Positions 42,899 to 52,975 are shown, numbered from the stretch's first letter. The stretch: DNA of 64,000 nucleotides from Parvularculaceae bacterium (GCA_020446945.1 JAGRDS010000021.1:1-64000); one strand, 5' to 3'. Translations and numbers: made by a program. Notes: generated by a model from the letters alone, not told the origin.

Positions 42899-44800
42899 TC
42901 AGCCGAGATAGCCGTTCTTTTTCAGGTGTTCGACGATTTCGCTCGCCGCATCCGCGGCGGATACCTTCGACGTGTCGAGCGTGACCTCGGCGTTTTCCGG
43001 CGCTTCATAGTCGGAATCGATGCCGGTGAAGTTTTTGATCTCGCCGCGACGGGCCTTGGCGTAGAGGCCTTTCACATCGCGCCTCTCGCAGACTTCGATC
43101 GGCGTCGAGACAAACACCTCGATGAATTCGCCGCTTTCCACCATGTCGCGCGCCATGCGCCGCTCGCTCTGGAACGGCGAGATGAAGGAGACGAGGACGA
43201 TGAGCCCCGCATCGACCATCAGCTTCGACGTTTCCGCGACGCGGCGGATGTTCTCAACGCGATCGGCGTCTGTGAAGCCGAGATCCTTGTTGAGACCGTG
43301 ACGCACATTGTCGCCGTCAAGCGTATAGGTGTGACGGCCGAGATCGTGCAGCTTTTTCTCAACCAGATTGGCGACCGTCGATTTTCCCGCGCCCGAAAGG
43401 CCGGTGAACCATAGCACGCACGGTTTTTGATGTTTCGATGCGGCGCGCGCCAGTTTGTTGACGTCGAGATCCTGCCAGTGAACGTTCTGCGCGCGTCGAA
43501 GGGAAAAGTCGATCATGCCGACGCCGACCGTATTGTTCGTCCGCCGGTCGATGATGATGAAAGATCCCGTCTCCCGATTGTGCGCATAAGGATCGAAGGC
43601 GATAGCCGCCGATGTCGAGATATTGCAGAACCCGACTTCGTTCAGCTCAAGCGTCTTGCCCGACATGTGTTCAAGCGTATTGACGTTGACTTTGTGTTTC
43701 AGCTCGGTGATCGCGCCGGCGATGATGCGGTTCGCGGTCTTGAACAGGTATTGCCGCCCCGGAATCATTTCATCGTCATGCATCCAGATGACATGGGCGG
43801 CGAACTGGTCCGACTGTTCGGCGGGCGCCTTGCCGGCGCAGATGATATCGCCGCGCGATATGTCGATTTCATCGGCGAGGCAGATTGTAACCGCCTGATG
43901 CTGGCCGGCGGCGGCGAGATCGCCGTCTTTTGCGACGATGCGCGTCACGCGCGAACGCCGGCCCGACGGAACGACGACGATTTCATCGCCGGGCCTGACT
44001 GTTCCCGATGCGACCGTTCCCGAAAAGCCGCGGAAATTGAGGTTCGGGCGGTTCACCCATTGAACCGGCAGGCGGAACGGCTCGGCCGAACCGTCTTTGG
44101 AAACGTCGAGCGATTCAAGATAGGGCAGGAGCGCCGGGCCCCGGTGCCATGGCGTATTGGCGCTTTTTGTCAGAATGTTGTCGCCTTCGAGCGCCGAGAC
44201 GGGAATGCAGACGATCGACTGGAAGCCGAGTTGTTTGGCGAAGGCGCGATAGTCCGCCTCGATCTTATCGAAAGTCGCGCGCGAATAATCGACAAGGTCC
44301 ATCTTGTTGATGGCGACGACAATGTGGCGAATGCCGAGAAGCGAACAGATATAGGAATGGCGCCGCGTCTGTTTGAGAACGCCCTGGCGCGCGTCGATAA
44401 GGATGATTGCGACATCCGCCGTGGACGCGCCCGTCGCCATGTTTCGCGTGTATTGTTCGTGGCCGGGCGTGTCGGCCACGATGAATTTGCGCTTTTCGGT
44501 CGAGAAAAACCGGTAGGCGACGTCGATCGTGATTCCCTGTTCGCGCTCTGCGGCGAGACCATCGACAAGAAGCGCGAAGTCGATTTTTTCGCCCTGCGTT
44601 CCGACTTTTCTGGAGTCGGCTTCAAGAGCGGCGAGCTGGTCTTCATATAACAGCTTGGTGTCGTAAAGGAGACGCCCGATCAGGGTCGATTTCCCGTCAT
44701 CGACGCTGCCGCACGTGATAAAGCGAAGCATCGACTTTTTCTCATGCGCATCGAGATAGGCGATAATGTCGTCGGCGGCGGTTGCTGCTGCGTGGGCCAT
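42899..44800 (-). CDS. cysNC: CysN-CysC fusion: sulfate adenylyltransferase large subunit / APS kinase
   Basis: This 633-residue bifunctional enzyme begins with a GTPase of the EF-Tu type (residues about 20-430): [36 protein letters not shown] and [10 protein letters not shown], which with CysD makes APS from sulfate and ATP. Residues about 455-633 form APS kinase: [47 protein letters not shown], which makes PAPS. The NodQ-like fused form is common in alphaproteobacteria. Its ATG overlaps the cysD stop by one base (TAATG), so translation is coupled. A terminator-like hairpin follows. Confidence 0.97.
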   Translation of the reverse strand: MAHAAATAADDIIAYLDAHEKKSMLRFITCGSVDDGKSTLIGRLLYDTKLLYEDQLAALEADSRKVGTQGEKIDFALLVDGLAAEREQGITIDVAYRFFSTEKRKFIVADTPGHEQYTRNMATGASTADVAIILIDARQGVLKQTRRHSYICSLLGIRHIVVAINKMDLVDYSRATFDKIEADYRAFAKQLGFQSIVCIPVSALEGDNILTKSANTPWHRGPALLPYLESLDVSKDGSAEPFRLPVQWVNRPNLNFRGFSGTVASGTVRPGDEIVVVPSGRRSRVTRIVAKDGDLAAAGQHQAVTICLADEIDISRGDIICAGKAPAEQSDQFAAHVIWMHDDEMIPGRQYLFKTANRIIAGAITELKHKVNVNTLEHMSGKTLELNEVGFCNISTSAAIAFDPYAHNRETGSFIIIDRRTNNTVGVGMIDFSLRRAQNVHWQDLDVNKLARAASKHQKPCVLWFTGLSGAGKSTVANLVEKKLHDLGRHTYTLDGDNVRHGLNKDLGFTDADRVENIRRVAETSKLMVDAGLIVLVSFISPFQSERRMARDMVESGEFIEVFVSTPIEVCERRDVKGLYAKARRGEIKNFTGIDSDYEAPENAEVTLDTSKVSAADAASEIVEHLKKNGYLG

Positions 44801-45993
44801 TAGAAATACCCCTCTTGCTTTTTCTTCTCCATCGACGCGGACTGGTCATGGTCGATGACGCGGCCCTGACGTTCTGACGAGGTTGAAACGAGCATTTCCT
44901 GGATGACCTGCGGCAGCGTATCGGCCGATGAACGCACCGCGCCGGTCAGCGGATAGCAGCCGAGCGTTCTAAAGCGCACCATTTCCATTTTCGGCCGCTC
45001 GCCGTCCTTGAGCGGCATCCTGTCGTCATCGACCATAATGAGCGCGCCGTCGCGATCGACGACCGGGCGTTCCTTGGCGAAATAAAGCGACGGGATCGGA
45101 ATATTCTCGCGATAGATATATTGCCAGATATCGAGTTCGGTCCAGTTCGAGATCGGGAAAACGCGGATCGATTCGCCCTTGTGAATGCGCGTGTTATATA
45201 TGTTCCAGAGTTCCGGGCGCTGGTTCTTCGGATCCCAGCGATGCTGCGCCGAGCGGAAGGAAAAGATACGCTCCTTCGCGCGCGATTTTTCCTCGTCGCG
45301 CCGCGCGCCGCCAAAGGCGACGTCGAACTTGTATTTATCGAGCGCCTGTTTCAGCGATTGCGTTTTCATGACGTCGGTATGGATCGCCGAGCCGTGCGTG
45401 AACGGGCCGACGCCCTGTTTCAGACCGTCTTCGTTGATGTGAACGATCAGTTCAAAGCCAAGCTCCTTCGCGATGCGGTCGCGATGGGCGTACATGTCCT
45501 TGAACTTCCAGGTCGTATCGACATGCATCAGTGGGAAGGGGGGGCGTGAGGGAAAGAACGCTTTCGCCGCAAGATGCAGCATGACCGACGAATCCTTGCC
45601 GATCGAATAGAGCATCACCGGGTTTTCCGCTTCGGCTGCGACCTCGCGCATGATGTGGATCGCTTCGGCCTCGATCCGGTCGAGATGCGACATGCGCTGC
45701 GGTGAAATAAGGTCGGCGCCGCCCTTGGCGGCCTCGTCTAGCGGTGCGGTCATTTGCGCGCCTTTCGGCTGAGGATTAAGGGCGGTGACGCCCGCAGGTT
45801 TGTCTGCGCTTTCCAAAGCAGACAAACGTTCAAAAGCGGTTTCCAGCGTCCGCATGGTGAGCTGGCCGCCGGATTTGAGACGGTTGATGCCCTTGCCGTC
45901 ATTGAGCAGCTTTCGCGAGACCGTCGACAGGGCGAGGTCTTTCCGTTCGGCGAGACGCTCAGCGCGCGAGACAAGTTCCTCAATCGAATTCAT
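44800..45993 (-). CDS. cysD: CysD, sulfate adenylyltransferase small subunit, with in-frame N-terminal helix-turn-helix extension
   Basis: This 397-residue protein carries a complete CysD (from about residue 101, [18 protein letters not shown]) with the PP-loop-like [36 protein letters not shown] and the C-terminal [13 protein letters not shown]. The first about 60 residues are unusual: [17 protein letters not shown], then a probable HTH ([37 protein letters not shown]), resembling small stand-alone alphaproteobacterial HTH proteins. A linker of about 20 residues follows. ATG 45993 has AAGGGA upstream. An internal ATG at 45753 with AAAGG seven bases upstream could give CysD alone (317 residues), so both forms are possible. 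Frame continuity is clear; DNA binding is inferred. Confidence 0.9.
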   Translation of the reverse strand: MNSIEELVSRAERLAERKDLALSTVSRKLLNDGKGINRLKSGGQLTMRTLETAFERLSALESADKPAGVTALNPQPKGAQMTAPLDEAAKGGADLISPQRMSHLDRIEAEAIHIMREVAAEAENPVMLYSIGKDSSVMLHLAAKAFFPSRPPFPLMHVDTTWKFKDMYAHRDRIAKELGFELIVHINEDGLKQGVGPFTHGSAIHTDVMKTQSLKQALDKYKFDVAFGGARRDEEKSRAKERIFSFRSAQHRWDPKNQRPELWNIYNTRIHKGESIRVFPISNWTELDIWQYIYRENIPIPSLYFAKERPVVDRDGALIMVDDDRMPLKDGERPKMEMVRFRTLGCYPLTGAVRSSADTLPQVIQEMLVSTSSERQGRVIDHDQSASMEKKKQEGYF

Positions 45994-46039
45994 GGGATAA
46001 ATCCCTTTTTGGGTCAGTTCTAGCGGCATATATTCAATC

Positions 46040-46146
46040 AAAATCGTGGGATGCAAGCCCGGCGCCGCAGGTTTCCGCGAAAGTTGCCTCAAAAATTCAA
46101 GCAGTATGTGGGTAATCGCCCACGATTTTAGTTAAATTGGCGTGGG
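46040..46146. promoter_or_regulatory. Divergent promoter region with repeated CGTGGG-type elements
   Basis: The gap between cysD and the GbsR-type gene carries an 11-base element, AAAATCGTGGG (46040-46050), and its exact inverted copy CCCACGATTTT (46119-46129). The inverted copy overlaps a smaller palindrome GTGGG-TAATCG-CCCAC (46108-46123), and a further GCGTGGG sits at 46140-46146. Four copies of a (C/T)GTGGG core in about 110 bases point to a regulator-binding region for one or both divergent genes. Confidence 0.6.
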
Positions 46147-46197
46147 TATGTGCTGCGGCGAAATGGCGGATTGAGTTTGGGGCGATATATTCAGATA

Positions 46198-46215
46198 TTT
46201 CTGTTATGACAGAAA
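46198..46215. promoter_or_regulatory. Inverted repeat spanning the GbsR-type gene start codon
   Basis: TTTCTGT-TATG-ACAGAAA is a perfect 7-base inverted repeat whose spacer contains the ATG of the regulator gene. A bound dimer here would block initiation, and the RNA hairpin would hide the start codon. Autoregulation by the encoded MarR-fold protein is plausible but inferred. Confidence 0.55.
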
Positions 46216-46790
46216 ATACGGAAACCGGATTTGAGATGACGCCCGCCCTGGAGCGTTTCGTACTTCATTGGGGCGATATGGGCGCGACCTGGGGCGTCAA
46301 CCGCTCCGTCGCGCAGATCCACGCGCTCTTGTTCGTCGCCGGCCGCGCGATGAACGCCGAGGAAATCGCCGAGACGCTGAAAATCGCACGGTCGAACGTT
46401 TCAACCTCCATCCGTGATCTGACGAATTGGGGATTGGTTCGCCGCACGCCGCTGCGCGGCGACCGCCGCGACTTCTTCGAGGCGGAAGGTGATGTATGGG
46501 AGATGGCGTCGAAAATCGTCGCCATTCGCAAGGCGCGGGAGATCGATCCGGCGCAGGCGGTGTTGAAATCCTGCCTCGACGACGCCGCGCGCGACCCGGC
46601 TGCGTCGCCGGCTGCGGTCGCCAGGCTTACGGAGATGAAGTCGCTTATCGATCTGCTGAACGATTGGTACGCGCAGATGAACGCAGTGCCGAAATCGAAA
46701 TTGCTGCCGCTCATCAAACTCGGATCGAAAGCGGTTGAGCTGCTCGGTCCGTTTTTGAAGAAATCCGTTCCGACAAAGAATGAACGGTGA
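46206..46790 (+). CDS. GbsR/MarR-family transcriptional regulator
   Basis: This 194-residue protein has a winged-helix domain of the GbsR branch of MarR: ALERFVLHWGDMGATWGVNRSVAQIHALLF, given in parts as WGVNRSVAQIHALLFVAGR, then MNAEEIAETLKIARSNVSTS (HTH) and the wing VRRTPLRGDRRDFFEAEGD. The C-terminal half is helical, for dimerisation or ligand binding. GbsR proteins repress osmoprotectant genes in Bacillus; here no such genes are adjacent. It is divergent from cysD and is followed after 16 bases by a DUF3429 gene, probably its operon partner. ATG 46206 sits inside an inverted repeat. Confidence 0.9.
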   Translation: MTENTETGFEMTPALERFVLHWGDMGATWGVNRSVAQIHALLFVAGRAMNAEEIAETLKIARSNVSTSIRDLTNWGLVRRTPLRGDRRDFFEAEGDVWEMASKIVAIRKAREIDPAQAVLKSCLDDAARDPAASPAAVARLTEMKSLIDLLNDWYAQMNAVPKSKLLPLIKLGSKAVELLGPFLKKSVPTKNER

Positions 46791-46806
46791 AACGAAGGAG
46801 GCGATA

Positions 46807-47325
46807 ATGGTCTACGCAGATGTCCTCGAACTCAATCGCCGGCAACCCCGCCGCGTGACGACGCACCAGCGCAATACGCCGGAGGCGGCGCCGATGACGG
46901 GGGCGGCGAGCTTCCTCGCCTATCTCGGCGCGGCGCCCTTGCTCGCCGCCGCGCTTGCAATGGTCGCCGATCCGGCCGACGCCGGCGCCGCGGCGTTCAT
47001 GGCGCTTTACGGTGCGGCGTTGCTCATCTTCTTCGGCGGCGTGCGCTGGGGCGTTGCGGTGATGAAGCCGGCGGGGCCAAGCATGCGGGCGCTTTTCGGC
47101 GCTGCGTTGCCGATGCTGGCCGCGCTGCCCCTGTTTGCGCCGGGCGACGTGCAGATGAAGATGCTCGCCATTATGGTGTTGATGTTCATCCTCCTCTTTG
47201 ACGATCTTCAGGCGACGCGCCGCGGCGAGGGCGCCCCGGCGTGGTATCTCGGCGTTCGCATTCCGCTGACGGTGTTGATCGAGGTCGCGCTTCTCGTCGC
47301 GCTTGCGGCCGGAGCAAGGGCGTAA
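46807..47325 (+). CDS. DUF3429 integral membrane protein
   Basis: This 172-residue protein has a polar N terminus of about 35 residues and five hydrophobic segments. Its FLAYLGAAPLLAAALAM, YGAALLIFFGGVRWGVAVM and APAWYLGVRIPLTVLIEVALLVAL are typical of DUF3429. ATG 46807 has a near-perfect Shine-Dalgarno (GAAGGAGG) upstream; an earlier ATG at 46780 overlaps the regulator gene. Co-transcription with the GbsR-type regulator is likely. Function is unknown. Confidence 0.85.
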   Translation: MVYADVLELNRRQPRRVTTHQRNTPEAAPMTGAASFLAYLGAAPLLAAALAMVADPADAGAAAFMALYGAALLIFFGGVRWGVAVMKPAGPSMRALFGAALPMLAALPLFAPGDVQMKMLAIMVLMFILLFDDLQATRRGEGAPAWYLGVRIPLTVLIEVALLVALAAGARA

Positions 47326-47335
47326 GCGCGACGCG

Positions 47336-47821
47336 CTATTCGTCCTTCATCGCCAGAAACAGCAGAATGAGACCGCTCGGGGTCAGGTAATGATGCGCAT
47401 CGACGAGGGAATCGCGTCCAAGGCCCGTTTGCCACATCTGGAAGGCTGCGCCGCCGATGACGGTGAAAATTCCGAACCAGACGATCAGCGCCATGCCGCA
47501 CCCCCATATCGCCATCGACTTCGACGCATTGAACCCGGCCGCCGGCCCTGACATCGCGCCGAGCATTTTCAGGGCGCCGACGAGGCAGAGCGCGCCAACC
47601 AGAAATTCGCCGGCGACGATGACGCACGCGACAAGCGTGGCGAAGGCGGGATCGGTGAAAGACGGTATCACGCCATGCGCGTAGTAAGGCTTTTCACCCT
47701 GGGCGATCACCTGCCCGACGACGGCGTTGGCCGTTTTCCAGTTAACGAAATTCGTTACGCAATAGATGAGCCCTTGCAGTCCCGCAAAGGTTACGAGGAC
47801 GATTTTGAGCAGTCGAACCAT
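47336..47821 (-). CDS. DUF2165 small membrane protein
   Basis: This 161-residue protein is predicted to have four membrane helices: VRLLKIVLVTFAGLQGLIYCVTNFVNW in part at the start, FATLVACVIVAGEFLVGALC, WGCGMALIVWFGIFTVIGG and a C-terminal HYLTPSGLILLFLAMKDE. This is the DUF2165 pattern. It ends 10 bases from the convergent DUF3429 gene. No function is known. It is divergent from the TauE/SafE-type gene. Confidence 0.85.
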   Translation of the reverse strand: MVRLLKIVLVTFAGLQGLIYCVTNFVNWKTANAVVGQVIAQGEKPYYAHGVIPSFTDPAFATLVACVIVAGEFLVGALCLVGALKMLGAMSGPAAGFNASKSMAIWGCGMALIVWFGIFTVIGGAAFQMWQTGLGRDSLVDAHHYLTPSGLILLFLAMKDE

Positions 47822-47988
47822 GACTGTCGCCTCCTGTTTGCTATCTGCGCGCGCACAATGGGTGAAATCGGTCCGCCGGCCAAGTTGTCGCAGTAAAGTG
47901 CGCTTTCGGGGCGTTGCAAATCCGCGCGGCGCTTGCTTGTTGGGTCCGCTGCGGCTTAAGCCCGTCGCCGCGCAGCTCGTGGTTCGAA

Positions 47989-48771
47989 TTGGAATTCCAG
48001 GAATTATTGCTACTCGCCCTCGCCGGCTTCGCGTCGGGGTGGATCAATGTGATCGCCGGCGGCGGGTCGCTATTGACCGTCGGCGCCCTCGTCTTCATGG
48101 GGCTGCCGGGCCCGGTCGCTAACGGTACGAACCGCATCGCGATTATTGCGCAATCTCTCGCGGCGGTCGCCTCGTTCCGCTCCAGGGGGTTCTCCGATTT
48201 TCGCCTGTCGGCGACGCTCGCCGCCGCCGCGTCTCTCGGCGCCTTTTTCGGCGCGCAAGTCGGCGTCAGCCTCGCCGGCGTCTGGTTCAATCGAACCGTC
48301 GCGGCGGTCATGATCGCGGTGATGGTCCTGATGGCGAGCGAACGCGATAAATCGAAATCCGGCGCCGTCGCGTCTGCGAAAGCCGCCGCGGCGCCCGAAC
48401 GTTCTGCGAAGGCGAAAAATCTGGCGCTTGGTCATGTGTTGATGATCGGCGCCGGTTTCTGGGGCGGGCTCATCCAGATCGGCGTCGGTTTCCTGTTAAT
48501 GCCGATCCTTTACCGCGTGATGGGGTTGGACCTGTTGCGCGTCAACATGCACAAGGTTTTCATTGCGCTCGTCTTTACGACGGTCTCGTTTTTCGTTTTC
48601 GCCGCGAAAGTCGAAATCGTGTGGGAGGCGGGCGCCGCGCTCGCGGCGGGAACGGCGCTCGGCGGCTGGATGGGCGCTCACGCCGCGATCCTGCGGGGAG
48701 AGCGGTTCATAAAGCGCGCGCTTGTCGCCGTGCTCGCCGTGATGACCGTCAAGCTGCTCTTTTTCCCGTAA
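47989..48771 (+). CDS. TauE/SafE-family membrane transporter
   Basis: This permease of about 260 residues has two homologous halves, each with the TauE/SafE motif: LLALAGFASGWINVIAGGGSLLTVGALVFMGLP in part, and GAGFWGGLIQIGVGFLLMPILY. Family members export sulfite or sulfoacetate or transport related anions, which would suit the nearby sulfate-activation genes, though no direct link is seen. The start is uncertain: no ATG lies near the conserved part. TTG 47989 is chosen, and the frame is open back to TTG 47914. It has about seven to eight helices. Confidence 0.85.
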   Translation: MEFQELLLLALAGFASGWINVIAGGGSLLTVGALVFMGLPGPVANGTNRIAIIAQSLAAVASFRSRGFSDFRLSATLAAAASLGAFFGAQVGVSLAGVWFNRTVAAVMIAVMVLMASERDKSKSGAVASAKAAAAPERSAKAKNLALGHVLMIGAGFWGGLIQIGVGFLLMPILYRVMGLDLLRVNMHKVFIALVFTTVSFFVFAAKVEIVWEAGAALAAGTALGGWMGAHAAILRGERFIKRALVAVLAVMTVKLLFFP

Positions 48772-48852
48772 TCGCAATTTCCCGAAATCGCGAAATTGAT
48801 CGAATCAGGGAACGCGCGCAAAGTAGCGCCCGCAAATCGGAGGGTGGCCTTT

Positions 48853-49419
48853 ATGGGCGTTTCGGGCGTTTTCGCCGTCATCATCGCTGCGGCCGCAATC
48901 GGCGTCGCCGTATTGTTCAATCTGCTCGTCCGCAAACGGCAGATGGCGCTGAACGGATGGTCCGATATCGACGTTCAGTTAAAGCGCCGCGCCGATCTGA
49001 TCCCGCAACTGGCGAATGTCGTAAAGGGTTATGCGGCGCATGAACGCGCCCTGTTCGAAGAGATTTCTCAATTGCGCAGCGCCGCGTTGCTGGCGGGCGA
49101 CGACGTGCCGGCGCGCAGCGCGGCAGAGACGGCGCTGTCCCGTCCGGTCAGGCGCATCGTCGCGCTCGCCGAGGACTATCCCGATCTCAAGGCCAGCGGG
49201 AATTTCCTCGAATTACAGCGCGCGCTCGCGGAAACCGAAGACAAGATCGAAATGGCGCGGCGCTTTTACAACGGCGCGGTGCGCGAATTGAACACCGCGA
49301 TTGAAACCGTTCCGTCCAACTTCGTCGCCGGCGCGTTCGGTTTCGCCGTACGCCAATATTTCGAAGCGGGGGAGGGCGATCGCGCGACGCCTTCCGTTTC
49401 CATGGAGGGCGGGCGATGA
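48853..49419 (+). CDS. LemA-family protein
   Basis: This 188-residue protein has one N-terminal membrane helix (VFAVIIAAAAIGVAVLFNLLV) and the helical LemA domain: LNGWSDIDVQLKRRADLIPQLANVVKGYAAHE in part, then ALAETEDKIEMARRFYNGAVRELNT and FGFAVRQYFEA. GGAGGG precedes ATG 48853. It overlaps the DUF2207 gene by ATGA; LemA and DUF2207/TPM-domain proteins are often encoded together. LemA is a membrane-associated protein with no firm biochemical role. Confidence 0.93.
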   Translation: MGVSGVFAVIIAAAAIGVAVLFNLLVRKRQMALNGWSDIDVQLKRRADLIPQLANVVKGYAAHERALFEEISQLRSAALLAGDDVPARSAAETALSRPVRRIVALAEDYPDLKASGNFLELQRALAETEDKIEMARRFYNGAVRELNTAIETVPSNFVAGAFGFAVRQYFEAGEGDRATPSVSMEGGR

Positions 49420-51119
49420 TCGTTCGCCGTTTCCTGGTCCTGTTCGCTTTTCTGTATCCGCTCGCCGCGGCGGCGCAGGAACGGATTACGAATTTCGATG
49501 TTTCGATCGACGCGCAAAAGGACGGAGACATCCTTGTCACGGAACGGATCGATGTTTTGTCGGAGGGTTATCAGATCCGGCGCGGCGTATTCCGGGATTT
49601 GCCGCGCGCACATCTGAAAGACGGGCGAACGCTCGCCTATCGCTATGACGTGAAAAGCGTCCAGAGGGACGGGCGCAAGGAACCCTACGCGATTGAAAAG
49701 GACGGCAACGCCTATCGCATCCGTATCGGCGATGCCGATGTGTTTCTGGAAAACGGTCCGCATGCCTATGAAATCGTTTATGAAGTTGAAAATCAGGTTC
49801 GGTATTTCGACAGCTTTGATGAAGTCTACTGGAACGCCACCGGCAATTACTGGGCGTTCCCGATAGACCATGCAATTGCCCGGGTGAGTTTGCCGGGCGC
49901 CGCCGGCGCGCAGCGCACCGCCGCCTATACCGGCAAGCTGGGCGATTCGGGCCGCGATTATGACTACAGATTTGAGAACGGCGTTCATATCTTTGAGGCC
50001 GATCGACCATTGGGCCTGCGCGAAGGCCTGACCGTCGCCGTCGGATTTGAAAAAGGGATCGTCGATCCGCCGACGGTCGCCGATGCGCGCCGCGACTGGT
50101 GGGCGGCGTATGCGTCATTCATCGTTTTGTGCGCGGCCGCGTTTCTTATCGGTCTCTATTACATTTTTACGTGGAACCGGGTCGGGCGCGATCCGGCGAA
50201 AGGTCCGGTCTTTGCGCGCTACGAGCCGCCGGAGAATATGTCGCCCGCCGCAACCCACTATGTACTTTATCGCGGCGTCAAGAACCACAAGGCGTTCATT
50301 TCGACATTGATCAATCTCGCGATCAGGAAGCGCATAAAAATCGACGCGGGCAAGAAAAAGACAACCATGCTGACGCGCCTTTCGGGCGGTTCGGCGGACG
50401 GGTTGGAGGATTTCGAGCTATCGACCGAGAAAAAACTTCTTTCCGGCGAAGGCGCGGCGATCGCTTTCGGCGGAAAATACAGCTCCGCCCTGACGAGCGC
50501 CTATGGGGCGCTCAAAAAGGAACTCGCGGCGGCTTACGGCGCTCCCTATTTCAGATGGAATACAGGCTACCTGGTTTTTGCAATCGTGATGTCGATCGCC
50601 GCAGTCATTCTTTCGGTGAATCTGACGCTCGCCTGGTCTGGCCTTCACACGCTCGCTGTACTGGCGCTCGTTATAATGGCCCTGGCGGCGGCGTATTTTC
50701 TGCCCGCCGCAACTGAGACGGGGCAAACGGCGCGAACGGAAATCGAGGGGTTCCGGCTTTATCTGAAAACGGCCGAGCAATTGCAGCTAAATGCGGTGAA
50801 AGTAGGCTCGGACGCGCCGCCGCCGATGACGATCGAACGTTATGAACGGTTCCTGCCTTACGCCGTCGCGCTCGGCGTCGAGAAACCGTGGACGCGGCAT
50901 TTCGAGAAGCTGATGCCGGCGGAGTCGGCGAGCTATCAACCCTATTGGACGAGCGGGCGGCGCGGCGGGACAGGATCGTTGTCCGGATTGAACAGCGCGC
51001 TCGTGAGCGCAATGTCGAGCGGCGTTTCTTCTTCGCTGCCGCAATCGTCATCCTCCTCCGGATCCGGCGGCGGTTCGTCGGGCGGGGGCGGCGGGGGCGG
51101 CGGCGGCGGCGGGTGGTGA
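49416..51119 (+). CDS. DUF2207 membrane protein with Gly-rich C terminus
   Basis: This 567-residue protein has a signal peptide (FLVLFAFLYPLAAAAQ) and an extracytoplasmic DUF2207 domain (about 20-205, starting ERITNFDVSIDAQKDGDI). A membrane helix (FIVLCAAAFLIGLYYIFTW) follows, then a cytoplasmic region with KNHKAFISTLINLAIRKRIKI, two more helices near 385-425, and a Ser/Gly tail ending in eleven Gly and Trp. The tail is typical of the family. It is coupled to lemA by a four-base overlap. The pair may act in envelope maintenance; no mechanism is visible. Confidence 0.93.
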   Translation: MIVRRFLVLFAFLYPLAAAAQERITNFDVSIDAQKDGDILVTERIDVLSEGYQIRRGVFRDLPRAHLKDGRTLAYRYDVKSVQRDGRKEPYAIEKDGNAYRIRIGDADVFLENGPHAYEIVYEVENQVRYFDSFDEVYWNATGNYWAFPIDHAIARVSLPGAAGAQRTAAYTGKLGDSGRDYDYRFENGVHIFEADRPLGLREGLTVAVGFEKGIVDPPTVADARRDWWAAYASFIVLCAAAFLIGLYYIFTWNRVGRDPAKGPVFARYEPPENMSPAATHYVLYRGVKNHKAFISTLINLAIRKRIKIDAGKKKTTMLTRLSGGSADGLEDFELSTEKKLLSGEGAAIAFGGKYSSALTSAYGALKKELAAAYGAPYFRWNTGYLVFAIVMSIAAVILSVNLTLAWSGLHTLAVLALVIMALAAAYFLPAATETGQTARTEIEGFRLYLKTAEQLQLNAVKVGSDAPPPMTIERYERFLPYAVALGVEKPWTRHFEKLMPAESASYQPYWTSGRRGGTGSLSGLNSALVSAMSSGVSSSLPQSSSSSGSGGGSSGGGGGGGGGGGW

Positions 51120-51316
51120 ACCGCGCGCCGTTCGGGGCAATCGGGCGTTCAGCGCCTGTCAAGCATTAGTTTTCCGGAGGCGATTTGCCGCTTTTCCACA
51201 AGGGCGAACGGCTTTGACAGCTTGTCGCAGGTGAGGCAGGTATTGCGCCGACGAATTCGGCCCGGTTCCGGCGCGCCCGAAAGTCGCCCAACCCGTTCAG
51301 TCCAAAAGGAAATTCG

Positions 51317-52858
51317 ATGATCACGCACGACGTCCGCGCGCACCGCTCCAAAGACAATCTAAAGCGTGAGGATCAACTCGCCTGGAAAATCGCTGAAGTC
51401 GCGGCCGATCCGGTCCCTGTCGATGCGGACGTGAGCGACATGATCGTCAATCGCGTTATCGACAACGCCTCGGTTGCGATCGCGTCGTTGAACAGGGGGC
51501 CGATCAAGTCGGCGCGCGCCATGGCCCGGGCCCATGCGCGAAAGGGAGGGGCGACCTTGTTCGGCGCGGGCGCGGATGAAACGGTCTGCGCGGAATGGGC
51601 CGCGTGGGCGAACGGCACGGCCGTGCGCGAACTCGATTATCATGACACTTTCCTTGCGGCGGATTATTCGCATCCGGGCGACAACATTCCGCCCGTGCTG
51701 GCGGTTGCGCAGCAATGCGGCATGAACGGTGAGGCGCTCGTGCGCGCAATTGCGACGGGCTACGAGATTCAGGTGAACCTCGTGAAAGCGATTTGCCTTC
51801 ATGAACACAAGATCGACCATATCGCGCATATCGGCCCGTCGGCGTCCGCGGCGATCGGAACTCTGCTCGGCCTGCCGGCGCAGACCATCTACCAGTCGGT
51901 GCAGCAGGGGTTGCACACGACGATTACGACGCGCCAGTCGCGCAAGGGCGAAATATCGACATGGAAAGCTTTTGCGCCCGCCTACGCCGGCAAGCTGGCG
52001 ATTGAAGCGGTCGATCGCTGCATGCGCGGCGAGGGCGCGCCGTCGCCCGCCTATGAAGGCGAGGACGGGCCGATCTCCTATATCCTGAACGGGCGCACCG
52101 CGCGCGACCGCGGCGAAAGCCCCTATGCGCCGACATATCACGTGCCATTGCCCGCCAAGGGCGAGGCGAAGCGCGCCATCCTTGAAACCTATACGAAAGA
52201 GCATTCGGCCGAATATCAAAGCCAGGCCCTGATCGATCTCGCCTTCCGAATGGGCCGCGAAATCGAAGGGCGAGGCGGTTTCGACAAGGTGAAATCGATT
52301 GTTCTGCACACGTCGCATCATACTCACTATGTCATCGGCACGGGGGCGGGCGACCCGCAGAAGATGGACCCGAACGCCTCGCGGGAAACGCTCGATCATT
52401 CGATCATGTATATATTCGCCGTCGCACTTCAGGACGGGGAATGGCACCATGTAAGGTCATACGCGCCGGAACGCGCCAATCGGGCCGATACGGTCAGCTT
52501 ATGGCGCAAGATTTCGACGATTGAAGATCCGGAATGGACGCGCCGCTATCACTCGCACGACCCGAAGGAAAAGGCTTTCGGCGCGCGCGTCGTCGTATCG
52601 TTCGAAGACGGTAGCGAGATTATCGACGAGCTCGGCATCGCCAATGCGCACCCGTTCGGGGCGCGCCCCTTCGGCCGCGCCGAATATATCAGGAAGTTCA
52701 AAACGCTGACCGACGACATTCTCGATCCGGCTGAATCGGCGCGTTTCCTTGAGCTCGTTCAGCGCCTGCCGGATCTCACTGCGGACGAAGTGCTGGCGCT
52801 TAACCCGGTCGCGCCGAAGGGGTATCTGGTCGAAAACCCTGCGGCGGGGATATTCTAG
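51317..52858 (+). CDS. prpD: MmgE/PrpD-family 2-methylcitrate dehydratase
   Basis: This 513-residue PrpD-type protein converts 2-methylcitrate to 2-methylaconitate in propionate breakdown. Landmarks are [29 protein letters not shown] in part, [32 protein letters not shown], the His-rich [18 protein letters not shown], and the C-terminal block [21 protein letters not shown] precedes the ATG. prpB and prpC lie 1-2.5 kb downstream on the same strand, supporting the assignment over other MmgE/PrpD members such as aconitate-decarboxylase-like enzymes. Confidence 0.93.
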   Translation: MITHDVRAHRSKDNLKREDQLAWKIAEVAADPVPVDADVSDMIVNRVIDNASVAIASLNRGPIKSARAMARAHARKGGATLFGAGADETVCAEWAAWANGTAVRELDYHDTFLAADYSHPGDNIPPVLAVAQQCGMNGEALVRAIATGYEIQVNLVKAICLHEHKIDHIAHIGPSASAAIGTLLGLPAQTIYQSVQQGLHTTITTRQSRKGEISTWKAFAPAYAGKLAIEAVDRCMRGEGAPSPAYEGEDGPISYILNGRTARDRGESPYAPTYHVPLPAKGEAKRAILETYTKEHSAEYQSQALIDLAFRMGREIEGRGGFDKVKSIVLHTSHHTHYVIGTGAGDPQKMDPNASRETLDHSIMYIFAVALQDGEWHHVRSYAPERANRADTVSLWRKISTIEDPEWTRRYHSHDPKEKAFGARVVVSFEDGSEIIDELGIANAHPFGARPFGRAEYIRKFKTLTDDILDPAESARFLELVQRLPDLTADEVLALNPVAPKGYLVENPAAGIF

Positions 52859-52975
52859 CCGCGCAGCGTCCTCCGTGCGGTCGGTGCGGTTAGCGCGTGC
52901 GCGCGGTACGCGATTGTGATTGGCCGCCCGCCGCGTCGGAACGCAAAATTGCGCGTGGCAACAAAGGAGATTTCC

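Noticed and set aside
43427..44650. Antisense frame of about 407 codons opposite cysNC
   Set aside because: The minus-strand frame encodes the unmistakable CysN GTPase, and the plus-strand translation shows no recognisable domain.
45993..46092. A further upstream start for the CysD fusion (46029 or 46092)
   Set aside because: No ribosome-binding site there, and the extra residues are not HTH-like; the 46092 start would also run through the promoter repeats.
51149..51343. Minus-strand 64-codon frame with a CxxC motif before prpD
   Set aside because: Short, no ribosome-binding site, and it overlaps the prpD ribosome-binding region; the CxxC pair looks accidental.
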